Shown here one piece after another: positions 41,868 through 52,890 of a stretch of DNA of 64,000 nt. Every line of letters starts with the position of its first letter. The stretch's first letter is position 1. The position numbers were made by a program, and so were the translations under genes. The stretch spans positions 91,499,221 through 91,563,220 of the forward strand of contig OY757021.1 of assembly GCA_963580285.1 (NCBI GenBank), read 5' to 3'. Origin of the DNA: Lucinisca nassula. Taxonomy: Eukaryota; Mollusca; Bivalvia; Lucinida; Lucinidae. The notes beneath the pieces were generated by a model. It did no database searches. It was given only the letters and a program-made list of their open reading frames with translations, and was not told the origin of the DNA.

Positions 41868-41925
41868 AGTGAGTGAGTGAGTGTGCGAGCACGCGAGCGA
41901 GTGGGTGAGTAGGTAAGTAAGCAAG
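41868..41925. repeat. (GAGT)n-like simple repeat
   Basis: GAGTGAGTGAGTGAGTGTGC followed by degenerating GAGC/GAGT/AAGT units. Confidence 0.85.
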
Positions 41926-42185
41926 TAATCTTGCAGGCACACAACACTGACTCAACTATGTTTCAACATTGATTCAATAGCAGGTAGGTAAGTAAATAAG
42001 GTAAAGTAAGAATGTTTATAAGTAACTAAGAGGTTTTAGTAATGAGGAAAAATTACAAATAAAAAAAAAGGGAAAAAGAAAATTTTTTTCCCATTTTGCA
42101 CAGAATGAGATGTCCCATCCCACTTTCAGAAGGGATGCATTTAAGAGTTAAGGGGTTCCTGGCTGATTAGAATTTAATCATTGAT

Positions 42186-42276
42186 AAAAATTGGTTGAAC
42201 TTTAAGCAAACAGTTAAGGCCCTGCTCAGGCGTCTTGTTCTGCAGTCTCTGATACGGGGCTGCACTGTTTGCACCG
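42186..42276 (+). repeat. MITE-P fragment
   Basis: TTGAACTTTAAGCAAACAGT, then a GCCCTGCTCAGGCGTC / TCTCTGATACGGGGCTGCAC core. Both ends missing. Confidence 0.55.
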
Positions 42277-42479
42277 AGCGATAAGTTTTTTTTCCTTATT
42301 CCTTTGTCCTTATTCCAGATTTATTTTTCAACCTAAATTTTTATAAAGGGTCATATCAGGAAAGGTCTATTTTTGGCCCCATCAAAATATGTCGACTTTA
42401 CGCTTCGGCTCCGACTTTACGTAAATATGCTCACATAGAATCGACTATTCAGTTATCACACACAATATCAAACCAAAAA

Positions 42480-42715
42480 TCGCCCGCCTATCGTGGCTTG
42501 GCAAATATATTGAGCTAAATGGTGCTTCCACGTAGAGCCGAAACTGACGACACATGAGTAAGCGGCTGTGGGTTCAAGCCTGGCTGGGGTCACGTGTGAG
42601 ACGCTAAGTTCTGCGTGGTTTTTCTCCGGGCACTCCGGTTTTTGCCAACCTCTGATTATATCTTGGCTCAACTGAATAAGTGAAATAATCTTGGAAGGGC
42701 CGTAAAACCACAGCC
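42480..42715 (+). mobile_element. SINE-C head joined to SINE-B body
   Basis: 42480-42545 is a SINE-C head (CGCCCGCCTATCGTGGCTTG); from 42546 the sequence is SINE-B from its B-box (GTGGGTTCAAGCCTGGCTG) to GGGCCGTAAAACCAC. The join could be a template switch or a deletion between neighbouring SINEs. Confidence 0.6.
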
Positions 42716-42744
42716 ATTACGATAACACAGCCGTGACACATAGT

Positions 42745-42990
42745 CCATTTTTTTCACATCACCAAAATGGCTACTTTTCTGATATTTTTCTTATTTATAG
42801 TCCAAGCTTAGGTTGCGGGTGCTCGTTAGAACCGCCTCATTGAAACGGCTCTAACGAGTACCCACAAACTATGTCTTGGGGCAGAAATAAGGAAAATCAT
42901 GTATACACCCGTAAACCCCAGTTTTCTCTATATAAAGTGGGGTTTGGTGGGGGGGGGGGCGTTCATTTCACAGACTTGTTCACCTGATGA
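42745..42990 (+). repeat. MITE-H copy
   Basis: TTGCGGGTGCTCGTTAGAAC / CTAACGAGTACCCACAAACT arms, then ACCCCAGTTTTCTCTATATA / AAGTGGGGTTTGG with a G run, then GACTTGTTCACCTGATGAA. Confidence 0.7.
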
Positions 42991-43224
42991 AAACAAAAAA
43001 AAAAAAGTTTTGAGCAGGCTGGTCAATGGAAACTAAATAATGTTCAACTCTGCTATAATCTGGAAAACTAATTATACTCTGCTTTTTCTAGAATTTTATC
43101 AGATAGTCTGACATATTATCTGATTTATAGTCTTTTGCTAGGATCTGTTTGTTTTAATTGATGGAGCTGTAAAGATCAAAGCCACTCAAATTGAGGAAAC
43201 TTTAGTCACATTTTGGTAGGAGTG

Positions 43225-43400
43225 TATAGTAAAACTAGGGTTTGCTGGGGTAAACCTTATTTTTCTTATTTTAGCTCTTAAATACAGATTGTGGGTACTC
43301 GTTAGAACCGCCTCGATCAGAAATAAGAAAATTATCACAATTTTTCATTTTAAAAGATTCATGTTTTCGACGATAAGGTATAGGCGTGTTTTCGTAATGA
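43225..43400 (-). repeat. MITE-H copy, inverted partner of 37946-38220
   Basis: Contains GTGGGTACTCGTTAGAACCG and the TCATGTTTTCGACGATAAGG flank in reverse relation to 37950-38030. The palindromic arm is deleted. Confidence 0.65.
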
Positions 43401-43640
43401 AACCTGTGGTTTATTATTGAAACAATTCACAGACTAAAGCTGATCTATTGCCATACATTAATTTTGTTGTTTCCGTCAATCCTTCCAACCTTTTAACCAT
43501 TGTTAGAAGAAATCCCGCCGAAACTATTCACTGTATACTAAATGCCTTTATGCCCTTTCCAATGCTTGAAGTTTCACCGTCATCTATGAATATTTACATT
43601 TCCAATGTAAAGTCTAATGTAAACCTCGTACTCGCAGTTT
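43400..43640 (-). repeat. Repeat U, uninterrupted copy
   Basis: Reverse complement of 37461-37658 plus 37900-37945, without the 236 bp hammerhead insertion. It supplies the empty-site reference. Confidence 0.75.
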
Positions 43641-43880
43641 TCCGACACAAAGATACAGTATCCCGTATCTCGCTAGTCGCGTTTTCCGATTCCGTATCGC
43701 CAGCATCGCTTGCTCTGAGTCCCGGCATTTGTTGCACCGTTAGAAAGCAGCCATGTATACTGCGCAACCAGACCTTAGAAATGATGTAGTCACTTATTCG
43801 CAGAGCGTAACGTCAAAATTTCCCGCCTATTTACGGTGGAAAAAATAAACAACTTTATTTGGAAGCAAACAAAGTATACA
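43641..43880. repeat. Direct repeat D, first copy
   Basis: CAGTTTTCCGACACAAAGAT ... CAACTTTATTTGGAAGCAAA; over 90% alike by eye to 44238-44483. No coding function; the 113-codon frame at 43448 crosses unrelated repeats. Confidence 0.8.
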
Positions 43881-44044
43881 ATAAATAGAGGATCTTACAT
43901 GGGTGTTCATGTATTATTGAATTTATTAAACGAGTTGGGGAAAAGGGATAAAATGCGAGCTTTTGCAGAGCATTTTATCCCCTTTCCTAAACGAGTTTAA
44001 TAAATTCAATAATACATGAGCACGAATGCAAGATTCTATTTATC
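43880..44044. repeat. Large palindrome
   Basis: Arms 43880-43956 and 43970-44044 are complementary over about 70 bp with small bulges (TGTATTATTGAATTTATTAA; GGGATAAAATGC / GCATTTTATCCC), loop GAGCTTTTGCAGA. It lies between the two D copies. Confidence 0.8.
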
Positions 44045-44237
44045 ATACGACATTTAAAACGCATTTTATTCACGATTGTTTACTAAAATGTCAATATTTC
44101 GCCGTTAATAAACGCGACGTCGTTAAGGACGCCGTACATGTAACGTTAAGGGACGTATCTAGCTAATTAGCATATTTAATCCAACAGTGGATTGTCGAAA
44201 ATATTACATGGCGTTCAAAAATACTTCTGTATACTGA

Positions 44238-44483
44238 CAGTTTTCCGACACAAAGATACAGTATCCCGTACCTCGCTAGTCGCGTTTTCCGATTCCGTAT
44301 TACCGTCATCGCTTGCTCTGAGTCCCGGCATTTGTTGCGCCGTTAATAAGCAGCCATGTAAACTGCGCAACCAGACCTGAGAAATGATGAAGTCACTTAT
44401 TCGCAGAGCGCAATGTAAAAATTTCCCGCCTATTTACGGTGGAAAAAATAAACAACTTTATTTGGAAGGAAACAAAGTATAAA
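44238..44483. repeat. Direct repeat D, second copy
   Basis: Same orientation as 43641-43880, same GTATCCCGTACCTCGCTAGT and GCTCTGAGTCCCGGCATTTG blocks. Confidence 0.8.
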
Positions 44484-44721
44484 ATAAACATATTTGTCAT
44501 ATGACGTCGCGTCTGAGAATGTAATAACGTCATGTAATAAATTCGATCATTGACTAGCAATCGGTGATAATTTCATTCTGATGCAGGATAATACGCGCCC
44601 CATACTGCTAGAGTGTACATAGATTGCCTTAATCGTGAGACTATTGAAGTAAGGGACTGGCCGGCACGTTCTCTTGACTAAATCCCAATAGAACATGTGT
44701 GGGACATTCGTTAAAGACATC

Positions 44722-45018
44722 GGCCCCCGCCCATCGAGGCTTGAAGAAATAGATGGGCTGCATACGGCTTCCACGCAGAGTTGAAACCGACCCGCACACG
44801 AGTACTGGTAAACCGCTTAGAGGATATAAGCCTGCCCTGGCAAAGCGGTGCGAGTCGGCCCGTCCATGCATATAGACCCTATTGGTTTCATTGAGCGACA
44901 GGGCTTGAGATGTCGTTTCATCTCAATATCGGGTAAAAGTCCCACAACACTGGAAGCAAAGTCTCCAAAATAACCTTTACAGTGTTGACGGAGCGTTAAA
45001 CATCAAATCAAACAAAAA
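44722..45018 (+). mobile_element. SINE-C copy
   Basis: GGCCCCCGCCCATCGAGGCT to GCGTTAAACATCAAATCAAA. Flanks GTTAAAGACAT and CTTAACAGACG are only loosely alike, so the target duplication is uncertain. Confidence 0.8.
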
Positions 45019-45294
45019 CAAAACTTAACAGACGTATCTCACAGGGCGATCATTCACCAATGACTTTTCAAGATCTTACAAACATCCTTAGACATGAGCG
45101 GGAAACACTAGCTTTACTATGTATTCAAAATTTGGTTCGTAGCATGCCTCGGCGATGCCAGGAGTGCTGTGCTGCTTGACGTGGTCATACACATTACTGA
45201 CAGGAAAAAGTGACTGATTTGCGCATAGCTATGACATTTGAAATTAATCTGAGGTAAAGATGGCGATTAATCAAACATTTATGCAAACTCTTCC

Positions 45295-45933
45295 TTAACC
45301 CTTTCCCATTCAGATACGTGCTTTTTACGTGTCTGCACCCCACCCCATTTTAAGCCCCAGAAACACCTAAAATCTGCATTTCTACCCTTGGATAGTTATG
45401 TTTGTTTTAGGATTTGTTGGGAAAAAAAGTGACCTGTTTTTTCGCGCGCCTCCCCACAAGAATATTCGGGGGTGGGGATTGAAAAAGGGGGGGGGGCAAC
45501 GCCCCCCTCACATCCCGAAACATTTTGGGTGTATGGCCCAACCGTCCGCTAAAATTTATATCTGAGGGTGTCTGGGGTCAAAAATGCCTGAAAAATGATG
45601 CTGATAAAACATGCTGCAAACAGTGAAAATGGCCGGTGCCAAACACCTTAATTGTTGCCTTGACAGCGGTGTGAAGATTAAAATGTGATAAAAAATTCAT
45701 GTGAACACACCCTTTTTGCCAACTTTGAGATGCCCCCTCTTTACCAAGACACCAATGATCAAGTCATGAAAGGTTGCATTTCAAAGGCTAAGTACTGCTC
45801 AATGAACATTCATACCGAGTTTGGTGTAAAACAGACCATCCATTATGAAACAATGCCTAGTTGAAGTTGCTGTCAGGTGCAACACTGTGAAAATCAGCGA
45901 AATTCACAAAATCCCTGAGTGGTAAAGGGTTAA
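45295..45933 (+). mobile_element. piggyBac-like MITE-Q, copy 1
   Basis: 639 bp between TTAACCCTTTCCCATTCAGA and CCTGAGTGGTAAAGGGTTAA. The ends are inverted repeats (TTAACCCTTTnCCACTCAG) and the outer TTAA is the classic piggyBac target. Non-coding; contains a G/C homopolymer block around 45488-45506. Confidence 0.75.
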
Positions 45934-46052
45934 TGAAGAAAATCCCAACTTACCAAAATAATGTTTTTTTTTATCATTTTATTGCAAGTAACAATATTTC
46001 AAATATAATTTATGCATTTTTGACTAAAATTCAGTATGTTCCCAGATTTCAG

Positions 46053-46680
46053 TTAACCCGTTCCCACTCATATACGTGTTTGTTTTTACGTGTCTGCACC
46101 CCCTCCCATTTTAAGCCCCAGAAACACCTAAAATCTGCATTTCTACCCCCTGGATAGTTATGTTTGCTTGAGGATTTGTTGGGCAAAAAATCGATCTCTT
46201 TTTTTCGCGCGCCTCCCCACTAAAAATATTCTGGGAGGATTGAAGGGGGGGGGGGGCGACGCCCCCCTCACATCCCGAAAAATTTTGGGGGTATGGCCAA
46301 ACCGGCCGCTAAAATTTATAGGTGTCTGGGGTCAAAAATGCCTGAAAATTGATGCTGATAAAACATTCTGCAAACAGGGAAAATGGCCAGTGCCAAACAC
46401 CTTAATTGTTGCCTTGACAGCTGTGTGAAGATTAAAATGTGGTCAAAAATTCAAGTGAAAACCCATTTTGCCAACTTTGAGATGCCCCCTCTTTACCATG
46501 ACAACAATGATCAAGTCATGAAAGGTTGCATTTCAAAGGCTACTGCCCAATGCATATTCATACCGAGTTTGGTGTAAAACAGACCATCCATTATGAAACA
46601 ACGCCTAGTTGAAGTTCTGTCAGGTGCAACACTGTGAAAATCAGCGAAATTCACAAAATCCCTGAGTGGTAAAGGGTTAA
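46053..46680 (+). mobile_element. piggyBac-like MITE-Q, copy 2
   Basis: 628 bp, same ends (TTAACCCGTTCCCACTCATA). It is separated from copy 1 by a 120 bp spacer that recurs between copies 2 and 3, so the tandem arose by duplication of element plus spacer. Confidence 0.75.
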
Positions 46681-46796
46681 TGAAGAAAATCCCAACTGAC
46701 CAAAATAATGTTTTTTCATCATTTTATTGTAAGAAACAATATTTCAGATATAATTAATGCATCATAGACTAAAATTCAGTATGTTCCAAGTTTCAG

Positions 46797-47440
46797 TTAA
46801 CCCTCTTCCACTCAGATACGCGTTTTTACGTGTCTGCACCCCCCCCCCCCCCCACAATTTTAAGCCTCAGAAACACCTTAAGTCTGCATTTCAACCCCTG
46901 GATAGTTATGTTGGCTTTAGGATTTGTTGGGCAATAAGTGACCTGTTTTTTCGCGCGCCTCCCCACTAAAAATTTTCTAGGGAGTTTGAAGGGGGGGGGG
47001 GGCAATGTCCCCCCCCCCTCACATCCGGAAACATTTTGGGTGTATGGCCCAGCCGGCCGCTAAAATTTATATCTGAGGGTGTCTGGGGTCAAAAATGCCT
47101 GAAAATTGATGCTGATAAAACATGCTGCAAACAGTGAAAATGGCCAGTGCCAAACACCTTAATTGTTGCCTTGACAGCTGTGCGAAGATTAAAATGTGGT
47201 CAAAAATTCATGTGAAAACACACTTTTTGCCAACTTTGAGATGCCCCCTCTTCACCATGACAACAATGATCAAGTCAAGAAAGGTTTCATTCGACAGGCT
47301 ACTGCCTAATGAACATTCATATCGAGTTTGGTGTAAAACAGACCATCCATTATGAAACAATGGCTGGTTGAAGTTGCTGTCAGGTGCAACACTGTGTAAA
47401 TCAGCGAAATTCACAAAATCCCTGAGTGGTAAAGGGTTAA
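46797..47440 (+). mobile_element. piggyBac-like MITE-Q, copy 3
   Basis: 644 bp with TTAACCCTCTTCCACTCAGA and GGTAAAGGGTTAA ends. C and G runs at 46840-46852 and 46991-47019 differ in length from the other copies. Confidence 0.75.
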
Positions 47441-47597
47441 CAAGCTAAAGATCGAGATTTGTGAAGTGGTTGCCAATGTTTGCCATTAACATGTTGCGGA
47501 TAAAGTTATTCGTCTTTCTGAATCGTTGTTTCATCATCATAATCCAACATCTTTATACAACGAGGAAATATATATGTGTTTGCTCCTTTAATTGTTT

Positions 47598-47605
47598 TGT
47601 ATATA

Positions 47606-47690
<85 letters not shown>
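47598..47690. repeat. (TA)n tract, left
   Basis: About 45 TA units, broken once, directly abutting the hammerhead palindrome. Repeated YIYI translations are artefacts. Confidence 0.97.
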
Positions 47691-47692
<2 letters not shown>

Positions 47693-47842
47693 AAAGAGAA
47701 ATGACATCACACGGAAAACACAGTAAATAATATTATTCCCAACCGGTTTCGTTTATAACTATTCCCCTGATGAGTTATAAACGAAACCGGTTGGGAATAA
47801 TATTATTTACTGTGTTTTCCGTGTGATGTCATTTCTCTTTTG
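47691..47842. repeat. Perfect 70 bp palindrome
   Basis: Arms 47691-47760 and 47773-47842 are exactly complementary over 70 bases, with the 12-base loop ATTCCCCTGATG. TATATA outside both arms extends the pairing. The right arm plus loop contains the HHR-1 hammerhead; the left arm is its antisense, so transcripts could fold either way. Such a junction looks like an inverted dimer of a hammerhead-bearing element. Confidence 0.95.
47760..47799 (+). ncRNA. Type I hammerhead ribozyme candidate (HHR-1)
   Basis: Stem I TATTCCC (47760-47766) pairs exactly with GGGAATA (47793-47799). The catalytic CTGATGA is at 47767-47773. Stem II is GTT-ATA-AAC (47774-47782). GAAA is at 47783-47786. Stem III is ACCGGT (47786-47791), self-complementary, which works as 2 bp with a 2 nt loop or as a 6 bp dimer. 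Cleavage would follow T47792 (triplet GTT). Every core nucleotide of the hammerhead consensus is present. Very short stem III is the hallmark of hammerheads in Penelope-like elements and retrozymes. The long inverted arm upstream may compete with the active fold. Confidence 0.8.
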
Positions 47843-47880
47843 TATATAATCCACTTGCCTCGGTTTTTCTACGTTTTTAT

Positions 47881-48365
<485 letters not shown>

Positions 48366-48574
48366 TGTTTGTCTGACTTGAGGTTTAACGTCCCCGTCAA
48401 CACAGTTTAGGTAAAACATGTAACCCTTTATATAGCCCTTCTACTGTATGAATCGATGTGTCAGTACTTAATTTACGTTTCAATACACGCGGACATAAGT
48501 CACTATTTGTGCAGAAAGAACAGCTGTTAAGTAAATAAAAAACATTATGTTAGCAAGTCTATTAAATGTAGACC

Positions 48575-49118
48575 ACCCCTGCTAAATCCCACTTTCCCGT
48601 CCTGGAATATGCAAGTACGTCTTGGGATCCACCTACTGTTACCCGCCAGGGGAACTGGAGAAGGTCCAAAAAACGTGCAGTCCGTTTTGTAACTGGAAAA
48701 TACACGTTTGAAACTGGGAGTATGACTGGCATTCTGGAACAATTAAAGTGGGAGTCTCTTAAAGAGCGGAGAAAACAAAGTAGGCTGATACTTTTATATA
48801 ATAGATCTAAAGGGTAAAGCCAGTGTACCCGTGGATGACCTTGTTTCCCCTTTAAAGACAATACTACGGAAAAAAACATTCACTAACCCTCCCAAAACTT
48901 GGCACTAGGACTGACATCTACACATTTTGCTTCATCCATAGGACAATCTCAGATTGGAACGAGCTCCCCTCTCCTCTTTTGATGTCTGCAGAAGGTGCAG
49001 ATGACTCAATCTCTTGATTCACCACCCTTGTGAGGTCTAGGGACCAGCTCTGTCGGTCGAAGGTCCTGATGAAGGGTTGTCTAAGGACGTGTCACCAGTA
49101 AACAATTCTGATTCTGAA
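48575..49118 (+). mobile_element. LINE-1 family, 3' end fragment
   Basis: Encodes PVLEYASTSWDPPTVT, then KKRAVRFVTGKYTFETGSMT and LKWESLKERRKQSRLILLY, matching the LINE-1 C-terminus at 17990-18190, including RFVTGNYCFETGSMTGIL. Ends with ATTCTGATTCTGAATTTGAT, the same 3' repeat. 5'-truncated. Confidence 0.85.
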
Positions 49119-49164
49119 TTTGATACAGCGAAAAGTGGATTCTCACATATACTTTATTTTTCTT

Positions 49165-49290
49165 ATTTCTGTTTCTAAATCATAGACGATAAGATGGTTC
49201 TAGCCCGCAATCTATGTTTTGAGCAGAAATGAGAAATATGTAACATTTTCAAAGCAAAAAATCCATTATATTGCAAAGACTTGTTAACGT
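49165..49290 (+). repeat. MITE-H fragment
   Basis: ATCATAGACGATAAGATGGT and CCCGCAATCTATGTTTTGAG are remnants of the two arms; the GACTTGTTAACGTTATGTG end is present. Confidence 0.5.
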
Positions 49291-49430
49291 TATGTGAGCT
49301 CAAATATCTTTCTCAAAAAGGTGGTAGCTCAGTTGTCCAAACCTGACGAATAAGTCGTCAGTAGGTCGTCCAGCTGCACCAAGCGAGGATATTAAATACT
49401 TTCCGGGACTCCCCATGCCCACATAAACCC

Positions 49431-50826
49431 TATCTATCTATCTATCTTCTTATACTGAGTCGGTCATATCTGGCCATTACCTCAGTTGATTGGGTGGCTA
49501 AATTTAGAATTTAGCTGAAAAAAAAGGGAGGCACTGGATGCGTCCTTAAAACTATTTACAATCTGCATAACAGAGGTATCCTAAAACGCATACCTCTGAG
49601 ACCCAATCTTACACTGTGCGGGCTTTGAACTCTTCTGCGGACTTGGCATTCACCGCAGAGGAGGGAAGACTATTCCATTGGGGAATAGTTCTAGGAAAAA
49701 ACGAGTTCTTCAGGGCATCACTATAGGACTGGTATCTACGATATTGTGAGTCGTTTACTTTTGATGCCCTTGTTTGAGTCGACAGTGTTACAGGGGTCAA
49801 GTACCTATCTTTATCAATAGACACTGAATCAGAGTGTATCTTGTAGAAGAAGGTTAAAGAGGACTGCTCACGACGGGCCTCCAGGGACGGCCACTCTAGC
49901 TCATTAAGCATGTCACCGACGCTACTTCTATTTCGCCATCGCCTACAGGTCCATCGAGCAGCTGTCCTCTGCACCTTCTCCACCTGCTGAGTCTGAGTTT
50001 TAACATAGGGGTGCCAAATGGGTGATGCATATTCGAGGTGAGGGCGAACCAATGTTTTATATGCAACATCCTTTGTCTGCCTAGGTGCAAAAGCCAAGTT
50101 CCGTCTAAGGAATCCCAAAGTCCTAGTTGCTTTACATGTAATCTCTGAGATATGTTGACCCCAATCAAGATCGTCAGTGATGGTGATACCAAGATATTTG
50201 GCGGATTGAACATGCTCCAAAACTTGCTGGTGAAGAGTATAGTCAAACTAAATTTGCTTGTCCGGAGGGTGTCGTGACACTCTCATTGAGTGACATTTGG
50301 CCACATTGAACTTCATTTGGCAATCGGCCTCCCACTGTGCAAGTTGATCCAGGTCATCTTGTAAAATAAGACAGTCAGAAGGAGAATATATGTTCCTATA
50401 CAGGACACAATCATCAGCAAACAAACGGACCGATGACCTGATATTATCGGGGAGATCATTAATGAAAACCAAGAAAAGGACCGGTCCAAGGACCTAACCT
50501 TGGGGGACTCCAGATAAAACAGGGACTGGATCAGACGCTTGGCCATCAAGTACAACTTGTTGTGAGCGCCCAGAGAACCATCAGCTAATCCACCTATACG
50601 TGGGTCCTCTTATCCCATAGTACTCCAGTTTATGTAATAGCCTTCTGTGAGGTACCTTGTCAAAGGCCTTAGCAAAGTCCATGATGATCAAGTCAGTCTG
50701 TTTGTGGCCACGATTTATGGCCCCATCCAGATTGCTCACAATGTCATGGTAAAATTGAACAAGCTGCGTTTCGCAAGACCTTTGACTCCGGAAACCATGT
50801 TGACAGTCAGCAACCCCTACATATAC
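49431..50826 (-). mobile_element. LINE-3, 5'-truncated CR1/L2-like retrotransposon
   Basis: On the minus strand: RT (50829-49609), 3' UTR, terminal GAAGATAGATAGATAGATAG. 5' truncation lies in the RT fingers. It is the most complete LINE-3 copy; shorter ones are at 7836-8060 and 8069-8512. Its last 60 nt are shared with SINE-A. Confidence 0.88.
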
Positions 50827-50829
50827 CAA
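49609..50829 (-). pseudogene. LINE-3 reverse transcriptase
   Basis: A single frame, no frameshifts, interrupted by three stops (about 50582, 50497, 50247). Motifs in order: DCQHGFRSQRSCETQL, LIIMDFAKAFDKVPHRRLL (motif A), SGVPQG-stop-VLGPVLFLVFINDLP (motif B, stop inside), RLFADDCVLYRNI (motif C, both Asp intact), AKYLGITITDDLDWGQHI (thumb), TRTLGFLRRNL, then C-terminal FFPRTIPQWNSLPSSAVNA. This is the usual CR1/L2 RT plan. The first residues of the RT and the endonuclease are missing. Since only point stops occur, the insertion looks younger than LINE-1 or LINE-2. Confidence 0.88.
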
Positions 50830-50869
50830 AAAATATCTAACCTCAATTCATAGGGCTTGGAAAAAAAAT

Positions 50870-51012
50870 AATGGCGAAATGACCCACAAAACAGGGCGAA
50901 ACGACCAAACAGGCGAAACGACCCAGGGTGAAACGACCCACGGGGAAAACGACTCACTGGCGAAAACGACTCACATGCGAAACGACCCATGTCCGGCCGA
51001 TTCAGGGCCAAA
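50870..51012. repeat. Minisatellite, GCGAAACGACCC unit
   Basis: Nine imperfect units of the form GGCGAAACGACCCA, same family as 2922-3062, beginning about 40 bp beyond the LINE-3 5' end. Confidence 0.75.
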
Positions 51013-51030
51013 ACGTTCCGTATTCTCCTT

Positions 51031-51461
51031 TGTGGAAGCATTCAAACTTGGATATGGTCCCGTCTTTTTCCGCTTAGTTCCGGCATATACAACTACATGC
51101 AAACCGCAAAAACGTCTTATAGTTGAACGAGTACGATCAATATCGATCGCGTTGACGCAGCGTATGGTGGTAATTTTATGTTAGTTTTCGACACAAAGAA
51201 TGCAATTTTCTGAAACAACTTGTCATATGAAATAAGATTTTGTAATACACCGATGTTCTGTTGAAAATCTGCGATAAATAGTCTTTGTTTCGGTGTTGGT
51301 GAGTTCCACATGAGCGTCATTAGTTTTCGTGTTAGGTCTGTGGGCGTTTTCCGTCTTTCTACTGTTGCTGCGATCGGTCTCATTGCACCATTACTCGCTG
51401 TTGCACACTCCAGATTTGAAGAATGAAATCCTACAAAGTAAACATGTAATCAGTAAATGTG
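51031..51461. other. No recognised feature
   Basis: No repeat family or plausible frame identified. Confidence 0.5.
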
Positions 51462-51600
51462 ATAGGTTAGTGCACTTGCCTCTGATGGTAGAGGTCGCGG
51501 GCGCAATCCCTGGCAGCGGCAATACACTCCATTGACATCATTTGCAGGGATGAATGTCAAACAGTGCACCGTCCTTTGGATCTGGATGTTAACTGGAGGC
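51462..51600 (+). mobile_element. SINE-A copy, both ends damaged
   Basis: GGTTAGTGCACTTGCCTCTG, a mutated B-box (GCGGGCGCAATCCCTGGC), then CTCCATTGACATCATTTGC and a stop after GTTAACTGGAGGCCC. A 20-nt deletion affects the region after the B-box. Confidence 0.75.
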
Positions 51601-52290
51601 CCAGTGATTTTTTTAGGCGTGCATCCTGTACGAATAATTTCGTCAGAAGACGCATAAAAATATCGTCGGCGGGTCCTGGGACACATAAAAGTTCTCGGAT
51701 GAATGTACGCTCGATTTATGAACACTTACTTTTGTTTTCGGAATTAAAAAACGGTGTTTGCGTGCAATATTTGATAGAGGCGTCGTAGTTCTACGATAAA
51801 CCGATTCTACCTGTGCGGTCCAATACACAGAAAGCATGTATTTTATAGGAGGTTTTAGGAATTCCGTTTATGACGTCATTCTTGCGCACGCGCAAAGTAC
51901 TGGCCGTCAATTGAAACGGCCATCGCTATTCAAATGCATTGGCGGAACTTAAAATGGTAACAATATTCAGACATTTTGAGAGAAAATATACCCGTTTTCA
52001 TTGAAATAATGCCTCGAGAAGGAAAGAATGATATTTCGCTTTTATTACCGAAATTCATTTATCCTTAATCCGTTTTTAATTGACGAAAATCTTTTCGTGA
52101 ATGACCCATGTCAATGGCTTGAGATACCGTTATTCACGAAAGCTTACTTACAAAATAAGTTTTTGCGTAACTTTCGTTTTATTCGCTATCCAAGTCTTTC
52201 TTTCTTTAGAAATATGTCCAACGATCTGTCTACATGTGCAATTTAAATGTCCATACTGACAGTCGAAATAAACTTATGAGTAAACTGACG
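51601..52290. other. No recognised feature
   Basis: Unique-looking AT-rich sequence; the 72-codon frame at 52028 has no recognisable motif. Confidence 0.45.
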
Positions 52291-52640
52291 GAGGGGCGTT
52301 GAGTCAATGTTGGTTGGACGTCATGCCGTCGACACCCACTCCAACTCACTTCATTGTCACATCACCGTTGGCATGAGACAGAGAGAGAGAGAGATAGAGA
52401 GGGAGAGGTTTGACTGACAGTAGACAGACAGACAGACGACACACAGACCGACTGAATGACTGACTAACAGACGAACAGACTGACTGTTAGACAGACAAAT
52501 AAACACACTGACAATCGACAAAAACAACAACCAATGAGTGGACTTACAGACGGGCGTCGAGTCAACGTTGGCTCGACGTCATGCCGTCGACAACCACTCC
52601 AACTCACTTCAATGTCACGTGACCGTTGAGATGAGAGAGC
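52290..52640. repeat. Direct repeat pair with simple repeats between
   Basis: GACGTCATGCCGTCGAC ... CCACTCCAACTCACTTCA occurs at 52317-52375 and 52574-52632. The spacer contains (GAGA) and (CAGA)-type runs (52379-52500). Confidence 0.75.
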
Positions 52641-52671
52641 GGTTTGATTGATCCCTGTATCCAAGAAGCCC

Positions 52672-52890
52672 ATAACCCTTTTGTACCAAATGGAATCTTC
52701 CTCCTTATATATATAGCAGGAGTCATTTTAAAAATTAAGGGGTGTCAGGTTGTGTTTTCTTCAAAATTTATTTGGAAAATGGCCGAACTTTTTGCAAACA
52801 GTGTAGGCCCCGATCAGACGCCGCGTCTGATCTGGGCCTGCACTGTGTGTCACTTACCCCTTTTGGGGTTTCCTGTACCAAATGGGTTAA
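52672..52890 (+). mobile_element. MITE-P, best copy
   Basis: From TAACCCTTTTGTACCAAATG to CTGTACCAAATGGGTTAA, 219 bp, with GGGGTGTCAGGTTGTGTTTT and CGATCAGACGCCGCGTCTGA inside. Both ends contain GTACCAAATGG in the same direction next to inverted TTAACCC, a structure worth noting for the family. Confidence 0.75.
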
